NCBI GenBank assembly: GCA_963526345.1
Contig: CAURNJ010000002.1
Location: 186,001 to 250,000 of the forward strand
DNA: 64,000 bases
Direction: 5' to 3'
Origin: Porphyromonas sp963526345
Lineage (GTDB): Bacteria > Bacteroidota > Bacteroidia > Bacteroidales > Porphyromonadaceae
Below, piece by piece: positions 1 to 9,770 of this stretch. The position numbers and the translations under genes are program-made. A model generated the notes under the pieces. That model was given only the letters and a program-made list of their open reading frames with translations, was not told where the DNA came from and did no database searches. Within the stretch, counting starts at the first letter, position 1. Every line of letters starts with the position of its first letter.

Positions 1-904
1 TATCATCGACACGGCGGATACGGATCTTGCCCTTTTCGACAGCCTTGAGGATAGATTCGATGAGCGTCGTCGTAGTCTTCCCTGCTGGTAGCTCTGAGAT
101 GCTTAGGGTCTTGGCATCGATCTTATCAATCTTCGCACGTGACTTGAGGCTACCGCCACGCTCGCCATCGTTGTAGCGCGAGACATCGATGAGTCCTCCT
201 GTGGGGAAGTCTGGGTAGAGCGTGAACTCCTCACCACGCAGGTAGGCACAAGCAGCTTCCGCCAGCTCGACGAAGTTATGCGAGAGGATCTTTGAGGAGA
301 GGCCAACGGCGATCCCTTCGGCTCCTTGGGCTAAGAGCAGAGGGAACTTCACCGGCAGGGCTATTGGCTCATCGGTCGTCCCATCGTAGGTCTTCTTCCA
401 CGGTGTGACACGGTCGCTGTAGACGGCTTCGAGAGCGAAGGCAGAGAGCTTGGCCTCGATGTATCGGCCTGCAGCAGCGGAGTCTCCGGTGAGGATGTTC
501 CCCCAGTTACCCTGCGTGTCTATGAGGAAGCCCTTCTGTCCGAGCTGAACGAGGGCATCATTGATCGAGGCATCGCCGTGGGGATGGTACTTCATCGTCT
601 CCCCGACGATATTAGCTACCTTGATGAGCTTACCGCTGTCCATCCGCTTGAGGTTGTAGAGGATGCGGCGCTGTACGGGCTTGAGACCGTCATCGATATG
701 AGGCACAGCACGCTCGAGGATGACGTAGGAGGCGTAGTCAAGGAACCACGTCTGGTACATCTTCGAGAGGTTACTCAGCTCGGGACGATAGGGCAAGCCC
801 TCTGCCGGCTGGTAGGCAGGTGGCTCAGCGTCCTCTATGGGCTCGGTGTCGCTATCGGGCGTCAGCAGAGAGTTCTTCTCCTCTTCATCGTGCTCTATAT
901 TCAT
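1..904 (-). CDS. parC: DNA topoisomerase IV subunit A, N-terminal part (runs off left edge)
   Basis: Type IIA topoisomerase A subunit, which with the ParE-type subunit passes one DNA duplex through another and decatenates daughter chromosomes. The first ~301 codons are present and the 3' end lies beyond the window. After an acidic N-terminal extension of ~45 residues comes the winged-helix breakage domain: YASYVILERAVPHIDDGLKP, then YHPHGDASINDAL, then GDSAAAGRYIEAKLS with the catalytic tyrosine. The RYIEAKLS form and acidic leader fit ParC better than GyrA, which usually reads RYTE, but without the C-terminal domain this is a judgement. ATG at 904 is the first start after the upstream -7 box and precedes all conserved sequence. 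The gene stands alone, with no neighbour in the same transcript inside the window. Confidence 0.85.
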   Translation of the reverse strand, partial: MNIEHDEEEKNSLLTPDSDTEPIEDAEPPAYQPAEGLPYRPELSNLSKMYQTWFLDYASYVILERAVPHIDDGLKPVQRRILYNLKRMDSGKLIKVANIVGETMKYHPHGDASINDALVQLGQKGFLIDTQGNWGNILTGDSAAAGRYIEAKLSAFALEAVYSDRVTPWKKTYDGTTDEPIALPVKFPLLLAQGAEGIAVGLSSKILSHNFVELAEAACAYLRGEEFTLYPDFPTGGLIDVSRYNDGERGGSLKSRAKIDKIDAKTLSISELPAGKTTTTLIESILKAVEKGKIRIRRVDD

Positions 905-933
905 ACGTCGTCTATATCAATATTATACGTACA

Positions 934-941
934 CAAAGATA
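934..941 (-). promoter_or_regulatory. -7 promoter box upstream of parC
   Basis: Minus-strand TATCTTTG matches the Bacteroidota -7 consensus TAnnTTTG. It lies about 30 nt upstream of the ATG at 904. No clear TTTG -33 box is seen at 18-20 nt spacing, so this is half a promoter. Confidence 0.45.
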
Positions 942-979
942 CGGAATTACCTGCTTCCTTTCTTGAATAGAGCGCAGTC

Positions 980-1089
980 AGCCCTCTCACCAGTAGTGGT
1001 GAGAGGGCTGACCACTACTGCTCCGCCTGTGGAGCAGTAGTGCTACATGGCATGCACCACTATTGGTCAGCACACCGACCAATAGTAGT
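980..1089. repeat. Intergenic cluster of three tandem hairpins (ACTANTG family, locus 1)
   Basis: Three successive inverted repeats: AGCCCTCTCACC/GGTGAGAGGGCT (980-991 and 998-1009, loop AGTAGT), CACTACTGCTCC/GGAGCAGTAGTG (1013-1024 and 1031-1042), and ACCACTATTGGTC/GACCAATAGTAGT (1056-1068 and 1077-1089, one G-T type mismatch). The recurrent core ACTAYTG or its complement is shared with seven other intergenic clusters in this window. It lies between the 5' end of parC and the terminator of the lipoprotein operon. Function unknown. Confidence 0.8.
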
Positions 1090-1111
1090 ACATACCCCAA
1101 CATACAAGCAA

Positions 1112-1148
1112 AGGCGGGACGACCCACAGCTCGTGGATCGCCCCGCCT
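1112..1148 (-). terminator. Rho-independent terminator of the SusCD-metallohydrolase operon
   Basis: Sixteen-base stem AGGCGGGACGACCCAC with GTGGATCGCCCCGCCT. Its two mismatches on the plus strand become G-U wobbles in a minus-strand transcript, so it is shaped for the operon that ends at 1177. Confidence 0.75.
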
Positions 1149-1176
1149 AAGCGAAAAGGTGAGGATAACGAAAAGG

Positions 1177-2295
1177 TTACTTCTTCGTCAGCGTAAAGTC
1201 GGCAAAGGCATGAATCCCCTTTCCTGAATCTCCCTTATAAGCTACGACATGCTTTCCATCGTAGAGGAAGAAATAGAATCCGTGGAAGCCTTCCTTCTGA
1301 GAGCCTTCTGACGGAACAAACTTAAAGGCTGCATGCTCAGGCAACGTCTTTGTATCCCAGGTCGCTGTGAAGAAGAAATCTGTGCCCCAGTTAAGACCCT
1401 TATTGGGCTTACCATCCTTGGGGAATCCACCTCCCCAAGCACCAAGGATTAAATCAGCCTTTGCCCCTTCTTTCTTAGGATATACAAGGGGCGAGATCTT
1501 GATCTCATTGGTAGCAGCGTTGTAGGTTACAGGTATGTCAGCAGAGAGCCCCTGGAGGATGAGCCCCTTCTTATCCTTATCTGCGACGAGCTTCACATCT
1601 GCGGTCTTCACTGGCTGGTTAGCTTCTTCGACGTAGCTCAGTGTGTAGTCACCGACCATAGCATCGTAGCCGAGCGAACCATATTCCTGCAGGAAGTTCA
1701 CATCCTTGATGTAGACGGAGCTCAGAGTCACCTTAGCCGTCGTCTTACGCTCAAAGACATTGGAAGGAGCGAGGGTAAAGACGAGCTTCTTATCCTCTTT
1801 CTTATACGTCACCCATTCGGGGAGCCCTTCGACCTTCACCTCATCCATCTTGACATCTCCATAGAGAGGAAGCTCGATCGTCCCACCTTGGCGCGTCGTC
1901 GTGTACAGAGGTTGTAGGTTCTGGATATAGCAGTAGGAGCCTAACTGAGTCACAGCCACCTGCTGACGTTCTGCTCCTCGCGTGAGGACAACAAGCGCTG
2001 TACGTGTACTTGGCTCAGCGAAGGGCTCGACCGTATAGGAGAGCTTAGTCCCCTCGACCTTGCCGATCTTCAGCCAAGAGGCTTCGGTCTTGGCGGTAAA
2101 TCCGTCCTGTGAGAGGACGATCGTACCAGCTCCACCCTCAGCGGTGAAGTTGTGCTCCGAGCTCAGGACACGAAGCGTCTTTTCCGTATCTGTGGTGGGA
2201 TCACTCTTCTTGCAGGCACTTACCCCCACCAGGAGGGTAAGCGAGGCAAGAGCCAGCACACGGAAGGATTTATGTAGCATCTTCATAGCTTGCAT
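1177..2295 (-). CDS. BACON-domain surface lipoprotein, last gene of the SusCD operon
   Basis: Protein of 372 residues with a lipoprotein signal (lipobox GVSAC, Cys near residue 28). A Ser/Thr/Asp linker leads into one or two BACON-like Ig-fold modules (about residues 40-210): TKTEASWLKIGKVEGTKLSY followed by VAVTQLGSYC is the typical pattern of Trp-Leu then a terminal VTQ strand. The C-terminal half is a beta-rich region that I cannot name. BACON modules in Bacteroidota are associated with surface glycan or mucin binding. The start ATG overlaps the stop of the upstream DUF4302 gene (TAATG), implying coupled translation; in-frame ATGs 3 and 5 codons later are alternatives. Likely role is ligand binding at the cell surface for the import complex encoded upstream (inference). 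Confidence 0.7.
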   Translation of the reverse strand: MQAMKMLHKSFRVLALASLTLLVGVSACKKSDPTTDTEKTLRVLSSEHNFTAEGGAGTIVLSQDGFTAKTEASWLKIGKVEGTKLSYTVEPFAEPSTRTALVVLTRGAERQQVAVTQLGSYCYIQNLQPLYTTTRQGGTIELPLYGDVKMDEVKVEGLPEWVTYKKEDKKLVFTLAPSNVFERKTTAKVTLSSVYIKDVNFLQEYGSLGYDAMVGDYTLSYVEEANQPVKTADVKLVADKDKKGLILQGLSADIPVTYNAATNEIKISPLVYPKKEGAKADLILGAWGGGFPKDGKPNKGLNWGTDFFFTATWDTKTLPEHAAFKFVPSEGSQKEGFHGFYFFLYDGKHVVAYKGDSGKGIHAFADFTLTKK

Positions 2296-3629
2296 TATTT
2301 CTTAGTGAATACTGGTTGCTGGAAGCGAGAGACACCGAAGGCCCTATATTCTCCCGCATTGGGCTTCCAGAGGATATAGGAACCAGCAACGAATCCACCC
2401 CAGACGCCGTTATCGACCAGCTTATAGCGCTTGCCCATGGTGTAGGTCTCATCGAGCTTGCTATACATCCCGAAGCCCGAGCCCCACGAGAGGTTCGTAC
2501 CATTAGGGAACGCCCAGACAGCGAGGAAGGCACCGCCCGTATTCTCCAGCTTCTGCGTATTGATCTCGAAGCGGTGCTGCTTGGCATTGTAGTCCGCATA
2601 GAGGACAAACCCAGGCTGATTAGGAATCATACCCTTGATGCGATAGCGATTGCGTGCTGCCTGCTCAAAAGTAACTGTAACGGGCTTGTCTGATCCAGAG
2701 TAGGTCAGTTCATACGTACCGAGGTATTCGGCAAAGCCCTTATAATCTGGGTCAGGGCGAGCCGTGAGCTTATCGCCAGCACCGGTGTTGTAGCTCTTGT
2801 CTGCTTCCTTCCACTCCAGGGTAGTCACACCGTTGTAGGGACGGAAGAAGCTCAGACCTTCAGGCGTATAGACGAAGGGGACTTCGGTAGCCTTCCCCGA
2901 CTCCGCATCTTCGATCTTCATGATGTTGTAGCCATCATTATTCAGATAGGCCACGACATCCTTCCCACCGAGCTTACCAGTGAGCCCATAGAGGTGTTCC
3001 TTATACATACGCTCTGCGGTGTAAGCCTGCTTCTTGAGCTCCATCACCTGCGCCAGATAGTCCTTGGCAGAGGTCTTCGGACGGAACATACGCATCACCG
3101 TACCCGTCTTGCGCCCCTTCAGATAAAGGGTATCGGGAGAGACGGAGCGGACGATAGCAAACTCATAGTCCCCTTCAAAGCTCTTTCCTTCACCAGCGCC
3201 ATAGGACTTATCGGGGTCAGAGAAGAGGTGGAAGGCTTCGTTGTAGGTATCGAAGCTCAGGGAGACCATCTTGTCACTCTTGAGGTGATAGTTGCTCTTC
3301 ACCGCATCGGTCTTGTGCTTAGCCAGTGGTGCATCGGATGCCATCAGCACCTCACCCTTGTCACCAAAGGTGATGGAGACGGGATAGCCTCCATAAAGGT
3401 GTTGACCGTGGGGATAGTATTCCAGCACCCAGCCATCAGTAGCAGCGGTGAGTGTCTTCTGAATCTCAGTCGTCAGCTCATCGACACGCTCCGAAGCACC
3501 CTTAGAGAAGACGGCAGGGGGCTCGTGGCGACAGGAAGCGAGTCCTGCGACCAGAAGCGAGGAGGTAGCGAGGAGACCAAGCTGGGCACGGCGTAGGAAA
3601 GCCCGCCCTATCGATTGATTCTTATTCAT
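2295..3629 (-). CDS. DUF4302-type surface lipoprotein
   Basis: Protein of 444 residues with a lipobox LASC (Cys at about residue 33). The early pattern SERVDELTTEIQKTLTAATD followed by GWVLEYYPHG is what I recall for DUF4302 proteins of Bacteroidota, which are commonly encoded beside SusC/SusD pairs and HExxH lipoproteins. The rest is beta-rich with no catalytic motif visible. It sits 27 bases after the metallohydrolase and overlaps the BACON lipoprotein by one base, so all are probably one transcript. The biochemical function of the family is not known to me; a surface accessory that binds the imported ligand is the simplest reading. Confidence 0.7.
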   Translation of the reverse strand: MNKNQSIGRAFLRRAQLGLLATSSLLVAGLASCRHEPPAVFSKGASERVDELTTEIQKTLTAATDGWVLEYYPHGQHLYGGYPVSITFGDKGEVLMASDAPLAKHKTDAVKSNYHLKSDKMVSLSFDTYNEAFHLFSDPDKSYGAGEGKSFEGDYEFAIVRSVSPDTLYLKGRKTGTVMRMFRPKTSAKDYLAQVMELKKQAYTAERMYKEHLYGLTGKLGGKDVVAYLNNDGYNIMKIEDAESGKATEVPFVYTPEGLSFFRPYNGVTTLEWKEADKSYNTGAGDKLTARPDPDYKGFAEYLGTYELTYSGSDKPVTVTFEQAARNRYRIKGMIPNQPGFVLYADYNAKQHRFEINTQKLENTGGAFLAVWAFPNGTNLSWGSGFGMYSKLDETYTMGKRYKLVDNGVWGGFVAGSYILWKPNAGEYRAFGVSRFQQPVFTKK

Positions 3630-3656
3630 CGTAATCTATGAATTAGAGGTCGGACA

Positions 3657-4769
3657 TTAGTGGAAGTACTGCGTGATAGCTGCGCACTGATCGAGATTGA
3701 CCACGTGCTTCAGATCATCTTCCGTAGTGCACTTACCCGCACGCACTTCGAGGAACTTCGGGTGGCGACGCAGCTCTTCGACGACGGCCTTGTAGGCTTC
3801 GGCATACGCAGCAGGTGAGGGCTCAGCAGCACGCGCTGTCTGAGGGAAGGCACGCAGAGAAGAGCCTAAAAGATCCTTCCAGGAGTCTTCGAGGAGGGTC
3901 AGATGAGGCACTTCCTCCAGTCGGCGCTGGGCAATCGCACGGAGCTTATCCAAATCGACCCCCCAGTTTTCGACCATGTACTTCTTGATGATCTCCATCT
4001 TCTTATTGAGCTTAGCACGCCCTTCCTCACCAGCGGCTTCCATCACAGCATCCCATTGACTCTTGGGGAAGGTGATGTAGCAAGAGGTCATCTCAGCGAT
4101 GTCCTCACGAGGCTGGCTGCTGGCATAAGCTGTGATGAAGCCCAGAGGAGCATAGTCCTTCAGCTGTCTACGGTTGTGCCACGAGGAAGGAGCATAGCCT
4201 TCGGAGATGCCATCATACTCCGTCGTAGGCCAGATCTTATTCTGGTGGAGGATGTGGCTAAACTCGTGGTGCATCACGTGGAAGAAGGTGGTGTTGAGCG
4301 CCTGAGGATCATTGACATCGAGCCAGTTGGCCTGATAGAGCGTGACCTTCAAGCCCCCTTCGGCAGTACCTTGGGTGATCGTACCGTCACCATTCCACGA
4401 AGCAGAGCCGACGATGAGGAGCTGGCGTGGAGAGGTCTTGCGCATAAAGTCCACCTTCGTCGCAGCCTCGTCATAAGCACCATACCAAGCGTGCAGGATG
4501 ATCTTAGCGAGCTTCATGCTGTTCTCCAGCTTCGCAGGCGCAAGGTTACGCGAGCGGTCTGCCTCCGTGTCGTCCAAGGTATATATATACTGGACGTTGT
4601 AGGTGTCTGTATAGTGGGACTTCAGCCAGGAGTCAAACGCAGTAGTGGAGTGTACTGGTGCCTGCGTGACGTGGCGGTTAGGATCAGGGCGATCCATATC
4701 TTTACACCCAGTGAATACCCCTGCGAGGAGGGCAAGTCCCAGAGTGACTGTTATCTTCTGTAGATTCAT
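3657..4769 (-). CDS. Substrate import-associated zinc metallohydrolase lipoprotein (HExxH)
   Basis: Protein of 370 residues with lipobox VFTGC (Cys at residue 22). A zinc-binding HEFSH motif lies at residues 168-172 inside FHVMHHEFSHILHQ, with Glu169 as expected general base; downstream EGYAPSSWH could supply a further ligand. This matches the lipoprotein metallohydrolase family encoded next to SusC/SusD pairs. The fold is likely gluzincin-like, but no specific substrate is known. It is the third gene of the operon, 31 bases after SusD and 27 bases before DUF4302. Location should be the outer membrane, probably facing outward. By analogy it trims a peptide or protein ligand before uptake (inference). 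Confidence 0.8.
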   Translation of the reverse strand: MNLQKITVTLGLALLAGVFTGCKDMDRPDPNRHVTQAPVHSTTAFDSWLKSHYTDTYNVQYIYTLDDTEADRSRNLAPAKLENSMKLAKIILHAWYGAYDEAATKVDFMRKTSPRQLLIVGSASWNGDGTITQGTAEGGLKVTLYQANWLDVNDPQALNTTFFHVMHHEFSHILHQNKIWPTTEYDGISEGYAPSSWHNRRQLKDYAPLGFITAYASSQPREDIAEMTSCYITFPKSQWDAVMEAAGEEGRAKLNKKMEIIKKYMVENWGVDLDKLRAIAQRRLEEVPHLTLLEDSWKDLLGSSLRAFPQTARAAEPSPAAYAEAYKAVVEELRRHPKFLEVRAGKCTTEDDLKHVVNLDQCAAITQYFH

Positions 4770-4800
4770 AATCTCATCTATTGAGGTTAGAGATTCCTAT

Positions 4801-6345
4801 CTAATACCCAGGGTTAGGCTCTACTCCTACCGAGAGGATGCTGGCAGGGATCTGCAGGGCACGGCGAGGATCATCCGTCTTGAGTGTCATCACCTCCCCC
4901 GTATAGAGCTTGTGGGTAATCTCGATACCATAGCGCTTGACATCATCCCAGCGCGAGCCATCATGCACGCTGACGATACGGCGAGCATGGAGGACAGCCT
5001 GCATCAGGTTAGTCTGCATACCAGGAGCTAAGTCGAACTTAGGATGCAGGGGCTTAGAGACCGTCTCGATCTTACGCTGTATAGCTTCGCGCACATCGTC
5101 CGTTGCTTCGGCCGGGACGGTGACGTCATAGAAGGCCGAGATCTGCTGCGCCGTAGCGGCCTTCCCTTGCTTGGAGACGTACCACTGAGAGAGGTCGCTG
5201 GCAGCACCATCGAAGTCCGAGAGCATCACACGTGCCTCAGCTCTCCAGAGCAGTACGCGGTCGGTCGTGAAGGGCAATGCCACGATATGAGGCTGCCCTG
5301 TCTGAGCAGCTACATCGGTGATCTCGAAGAGCTCTTCGTACTTAGGGAAGCGTAGAGCACCATCACTCTTACCATAGAGGAGGTCATAAACTGGGAAATA
5401 TGCCCCCCAAGGACCTGGACTACGATAGGTCTGCGTTGAAGCTACGTGTCCGTTGTGCGTATAGCGAAAGTTATTCATACCACGCCCCCAGAGTGAGCGA
5501 GTGGTAAGGATCATCAAGTTCGCAGGATCACTATCGCTGATGTAGCGCAGACTAATTTCCTTCGTATTGGTCAGTTTGCTGTATGGAGTCATATCACGGA
5601 GGTTCGTGAGCTTACCAGTCCCAAGGACTTCATCAGCATACTTCTTCGCCTTATCCCACTTCTCATAGTAGAGGTAGAACTGCGTAGCGAAGGCCTTGGC
5701 CGCACGGGTTGTAAAGTGGTAAATCGGCTTCGTATAGTGGTCGTCATCGATCAGAGGAAGACCTTCCTCGATGTCCTTGGCGATCAACTCATAGACCTTC
5801 GCTACAGAGAGACGTGGCACGGCGCGCTCGAGCTTATGCTCTGGCGTCGTGAAATAGGGAATCCCAAGGTCCTTATCACTGGTCTTGCTATTGTAGGCTT
5901 GACCGAAGACGTTCACCCAGATGAAGTTCGTATAAGCACGGCACAGTAGGGCTTCACCACGGGCAGCCTGTAGCTCGCGAGGGTTGCCGAGCTCCTCGAT
6001 GGACTTCAGAGCTTGGTTAGCCGTCCCGATGACATCGTAGCAGGTACTCCAAAAGGTCGTCTCATCATCCCAGCCCATACCACTGGAAGGCTGCCAGAAG
6101 AAAGCTTCGTGTACACCTCGGTTATTGTCCTCATAGAGGCGACCATTATCCTCAGCGTTGTCGGTACGATATTCCGTGAAGCCCATCGGCAAGAGTGTCG
6201 GATAGGCAGAGACCAGCAGACGCTCGATCTTGTCGGCGCGGTTTAGCTCGGTACGTGTATCGGGAGGCGTATCCAGGAAGCTATTGCAGCTACCTAAGGA
6301 AGCAGTGAGCAGGCAGAGACCTGCCATTCTATATAATGCGTTCAT
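4801..6345 (-). CDS. SusD/RagB-family nutrient-binding lipoprotein
   Basis: Lid protein that caps the SusC/RagA barrel and captures ligand at the cell surface. It has 514 residues from ATG 6345, lipobox SLGSC, the N-terminal SusD signature SFLDTPPDTRTEL, TPR-like helices with RGEALLCRAYTNFIWVNVFG, and a C-terminal KPLHPKFDLAPGMQTN region. The ATG at 6345 is preferred over one three codons upstream because AAAAGG lies nine bases before it. It follows the SusC gene by 19 bases. RagB of P. gingivalis binds oligopeptides; the adjacent metallohydrolase makes a peptide ligand plausible here too, but that is inference. Confidence 0.88.
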   Translation of the reverse strand: MNALYRMAGLCLLTASLGSCNSFLDTPPDTRTELNRADKIERLLVSAYPTLLPMGFTEYRTDNAEDNGRLYEDNNRGVHEAFFWQPSSGMGWDDETTFWSTCYDVIGTANQALKSIEELGNPRELQAARGEALLCRAYTNFIWVNVFGQAYNSKTSDKDLGIPYFTTPEHKLERAVPRLSVAKVYELIAKDIEEGLPLIDDDHYTKPIYHFTTRAAKAFATQFYLYYEKWDKAKKYADEVLGTGKLTNLRDMTPYSKLTNTKEISLRYISDSDPANLMILTTRSLWGRGMNNFRYTHNGHVASTQTYRSPGPWGAYFPVYDLLYGKSDGALRFPKYEELFEITDVAAQTGQPHIVALPFTTDRVLLWRAEARVMLSDFDGAASDLSQWYVSKQGKAATAQQISAFYDVTVPAEATDDVREAIQRKIETVSKPLHPKFDLAPGMQTNLMQAVLHARRIVSVHDGSRWDDVKRYGIEITHKLYTGEVMTLKTDDPRRALQIPASILSVGVEPNPGY

Positions 6346-6364
6346 AGTATACATCCTTTTGCTA

Positions 6365-9300
6365 TTAGAAACCTATGTGCACTGTAGCTGTGACCTGTTT
6401 AGGCAGTGGAGCAGCTACCCCACCCGAGCGGAAGAACTCAGGGTCTTGTCCATAGAGCTTCTTATCGGAGTAGAGCAGAGCTAAGTTCGTGGCCTGCAGC
6501 TTGAGCGAGGCACTCTTGAGGAAGCCCAGACGCTTGACGAGGTTCGTGGGAAGCGTGTAGGTCAGAGAGATTTCCTTGAGACGAACGAAGCTACCATCAG
6601 CGACGCGAGCGGTCGAGTAGTTGTAGGCTGCATAGCCAATCCCGAGGTTCGAATAGTTGAAGTGGTCACGAACGGCGGCGATCACTGGGATATCCGTCTT
6701 CGCTTCGTCACCGAGTCGTGTCCAGCGATTAGCATATTCCTTAGGCGTAGCCCAGAGGTCGCTATAGCTACTGTAGAAGGAAGGATCCAGGCGGAGCTTG
6801 TTACCACCCGAGTAGGTAACGAAGACGTTCAGCTTGAAGTTCTTGAACGTAAATATGTTCCCGAAGCTACCGTTGTAAATCGGTTCGGACGAACCTTCGT
6901 ACTTCAGGAAGTCCAGATCCTCGATCTGCTGGAAGTTGATATCACCGTAGTTGTAGCGTGTGACCTTCTTACCATTGATCATAAAGGTAGGGAAGCCTTC
7001 ATCATCGAGCCCAGTGAAGGGGATAGAGAAGAGCGAGCGTACGGGATAGCCCTGACGAGCAAATCCGTTACCGGTGAGGAAGTTGAACATATGGCGCTTC
7101 GTATCCAACTGCGTGACCTTATTGAAGGTCGAGCCGAAGATGAAGTCGGTCGTCCAACTAAAGTCCTTCGTCTGGATGTTCTTCGTTGAGATAGAGAGTT
7201 CGAGCCCGTGGCTCTTCATCGCAGCGACGTTCCCCCAGCGCGTTCCCCCGATGGTATAGGCCGAGCCAATGAGGTCGAAGTTGTTACGCCAGTAGATATC
7301 GGCGGCGACGTTGACGCGGTTATGCAGCATACCCATATCAAGTCCGAAGTTCAGCTCGTGCTTCTTTTCGTAGGTCAGATCTTCGTTCTCGAAATCACTG
7401 ATGTAGTTACGGTTTTCCGACTGCCCTGCAGTAGGTCTCCAAGCAGCACGGCTCTGGATGATCGCACGCGAGTTCGTCACCCAGTTAGGAGCTACCCCTA
7501 CCAGCGAGTAAGAGGCCTTGAGAGTCAGGTGCGATAGCAGGTGCTGCTTTTCGAAGAAGTCTTCGGCGTGTGCATTCCAAGCACCAGAGACGTTCCAGGT
7601 AGGCAACCAACGTGCCTTACGCGAGCGACCGAGTCGGTTTGATCCTTCGTAGCGGGTAGTCCCCGTAAGCGTATAGCGTCCCTTGTAGGAGTAGGTAGCA
7701 TTAGCGAAGAAGGCAGCCGAGCGACCGTAGGTCTTAGACAGACCATAGTAGTCCCAGTTCTTCTCTGCCAGACGCTTGAAGGCGCGGTAGTCCCAGAAGG
7801 AAGTCAAGTCACTATCGTACTGCATCCCCCAGCCGTCATTCCAGCGGAAGATACGGTCCTGACTGTTGACTTCGGTACCGAGGTACGTATTGATGATGTG
7901 GTCGTCCTTGATGGTGGTGTTGTAGGTAGCCGATGCACGGAAGTCATAGCTCTCCATACCACGCTGCTGGGTATTGTAGAAGCCCCCAGCAGGGAGGATC
8001 GTCTCAGGAAGTGAGTTAGGCTTATCTTGATCCTTCCACAGGTATGAGTTACTATTTCGCACCGTAGCATCCTGCATAGCACGATAGGCCTGAGCACGAT
8101 TGGAGTATTCGGTGACGATACTTTCCATATTCGTTCCCGAGTCTTTGTAGGCACCGAGCAGGGCGAGCGTCAGCCCCTTGATGGGCTTCCACTTCAGCTC
8201 CAGCTGGAGCTTGATATCCTTGACACCAAGGTCGATGTAGTTATTATCGAGCTCGTGCTTGATATTGAAGGGAGCGTAGTCACGCGTATAGAACTCATTC
8301 GGGTCGAGCGTACGGCTCGTGTTGAGAGCATAGGAGAAGGGGTTGATATCGAAGCTACGTGAAACCTCACCCGTGGTGGCATTAGCATCCTGCGTGATCG
8401 TACCAGGGGCACGCTGTGTACGCGAGGATAGGTTGATCAGTGCCGAGATGGAGAGATTGGGTGAGAAGTTGTAGGTAGCGTTCAAGTTCCCTGTATAGCG
8501 GCGCACATTGCTGGCGCGCATCCATCCTGGGTCAAGCATTGCCGAGATAGAGACGTAGGTCTGGAGGTTCTTCGTCCCGCCAGAGAAGCTCAGCGAGTGG
8601 TTCTGAATGATCGAGGGAGAGAAGAGCTCATCAAACCAGTTGGTATTACGAAGCTCTGCCGTACGTAGATAGTCGGCACGTGCCTCGGGTGTATTTTCCA
8701 GTCCAAACTGTCCCGTCTTATCATTATACTCGTGGGTCAGGTGGTACATCTTACCATAGATCCCCGAGGAATTGTAGTTGTAGACGCGTGCGAAGTTCAG
8801 CCATCCCTTCTTCTCCATCTCACGATAGACTTCCATCTGATCCTGAGAGTTCATGATATTGTAGTCACGATACGAAGGCACGAAGCGTGAGGTAAATTCG
8901 CCCGTATAGGAGAAGGAGCTACTCCCCGTACGACCTTTCTTCGTGGTGATGACGATGACCCCAGCCATAGCCTTCGCCCCATAGATCGAGGTAGCCGAAC
9001 CGTCCTTCAGGATCTGGAAGCTCTCGATGTCGTCAGCATTGAGGCCTGCGATCGCTGAGCTCAGGAGGGTATTAGCATCCCCCGAACTCAGGTCATCAGC
9101 ACCGACATCGACTACATCTTCCTGGATGACACCGTCCACAACCCACAGAGGCTTGGAGGACCCCATAATAGAGGTAGCACCACGGACGCGAATCTTAGGA
9201 GCCGTACCGAAGGTACCGGAGAGGTTCTGCACGGAGACCCCAGCAGACTTCCCTTCAAGCCCGCGACTGATATCGGCCATACCAGCCATTTTTACTTTGT

Positions 9301-9712
9301 CTGCCTTGAGCTTGTCGCTGGCCCCAGTGAAGAGGCGCTTGTCGGTAGAGACCATCCCTGTGACGACGACGTCGCCCAGGGTAGTAGCTTCGGGCTGCAT
9401 CTTGATGACCATCCCATCCTTAGCTGTGACGGTCTGGGTCTTGTAGCTCACAAAGCGGATAAGAAGCTGCGTCTTACCTGCGGGGAGCTTGAGGGAGAAG
9501 TCACCCTTGGAGTTGGTAGTGACTCCCACCTTCGTTCCTACGACTAAGACGGAGGCCATAGGTAGTGGATCTCCGCTCTCATCGAGGACCTTGCCTCGGA
9601 TTGTCTGAGCCGTTTGAGCTAAGAGGTCTCCTCCAAGCCCAAGACATAGGACCATGATGAATAGTCCCATTCGCAGCCAGCCCATACCCAATCGAAGTAC
9701 TCGTTTGTTCAT
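6365..9712 (-). CDS. SusC/RagA-family TonB-linked outer-membrane transporter
   Basis: Protein of 1115 residues, typical for the family. A signal peptide ends near LLAQ (residues 1-32). A carboxypeptidase-regulatory-like domain follows (about 37-110: IRGKVLDESGDPLPMASVLV). The plug (about 115-260) has the family signatures LEGKSAGVSVQN, IRVRGATSI, PLWVVDGVIQEDV and DGSATSIYGAKAMAGVIVIT. The 22-strand barrel ends in a terminal aromatic (TVHIGF). First gene of the operon, with its own promoter near 9.98 kb. It would import a large ligand using TonB energy with the SusD lid. The substrate cannot be read from the sequence; no glycoside hydrolase is encoded nearby, which argues against a classical polysaccharide utilisation locus. 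Confidence 0.92.
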   Translation of the reverse strand: MNKRVLRLGMGWLRMGLFIMVLCLGLGGDLLAQTAQTIRGKVLDESGDPLPMASVLVVGTKVGVTTNSKGDFSLKLPAGKTQLLIRFVSYKTQTVTAKDGMVIKMQPEATTLGDVVVTGMVSTDKRLFTGASDKLKADKVKMAGMADISRGLEGKSAGVSVQNLSGTFGTAPKIRVRGATSIMGSSKPLWVVDGVIQEDVVDVGADDLSSGDANTLLSSAIAGLNADDIESFQILKDGSATSIYGAKAMAGVIVITTKKGRTGSSSFSYTGEFTSRFVPSYRDYNIMNSQDQMEVYREMEKKGWLNFARVYNYNSSGIYGKMYHLTHEYNDKTGQFGLENTPEARADYLRTAELRNTNWFDELFSPSIIQNHSLSFSGGTKNLQTYVSISAMLDPGWMRASNVRRYTGNLNATYNFSPNLSISALINLSSRTQRAPGTITQDANATTGEVSRSFDINPFSYALNTSRTLDPNEFYTRDYAPFNIKHELDNNYIDLGVKDIKLQLELKWKPIKGLTLALLGAYKDSGTNMESIVTEYSNRAQAYRAMQDATVRNSNSYLWKDQDKPNSLPETILPAGGFYNTQQRGMESYDFRASATYNTTIKDDHIINTYLGTEVNSQDRIFRWNDGWGMQYDSDLTSFWDYRAFKRLAEKNWDYYGLSKTYGRSAAFFANATYSYKGRYTLTGTTRYEGSNRLGRSRKARWLPTWNVSGAWNAHAEDFFEKQHLLSHLTLKASYSLVGVAPNWVTNSRAIIQSRAAWRPTAGQSENRNYISDFENEDLTYEKKHELNFGLDMGMLHNRVNVAADIYWRNNFDLIGSAYTIGGTRWGNVAAMKSHGLELSISTKNIQTKDFSWTTDFIFGSTFNKVTQLDTKRHMFNFLTGNGFARQGYPVRSLFSIPFTGLDDEGFPTFMINGKKVTRYNYGDINFQQIEDLDFLKYEGSSEPIYNGSFGNIFTFKNFKLNVFVTYSGGNKLRLDPSFYSSYSDLWATPKEYANRWTRLGDEAKTDIPVIAAVRDHFNYSNLGIGYAAYNYSTARVADGSFVRLKEISLTYTLPTNLVKRLGFLKSASLKLQATNLALLYSDKKLYGQDPEFFRSGGVAAPLPKQVTATVHIGF

Positions 9713-9770
9713 AAGCAGTGTGTTAGTTTATATTAGGTGAATGCAAGTACGTATTAGATAGCCACACAGT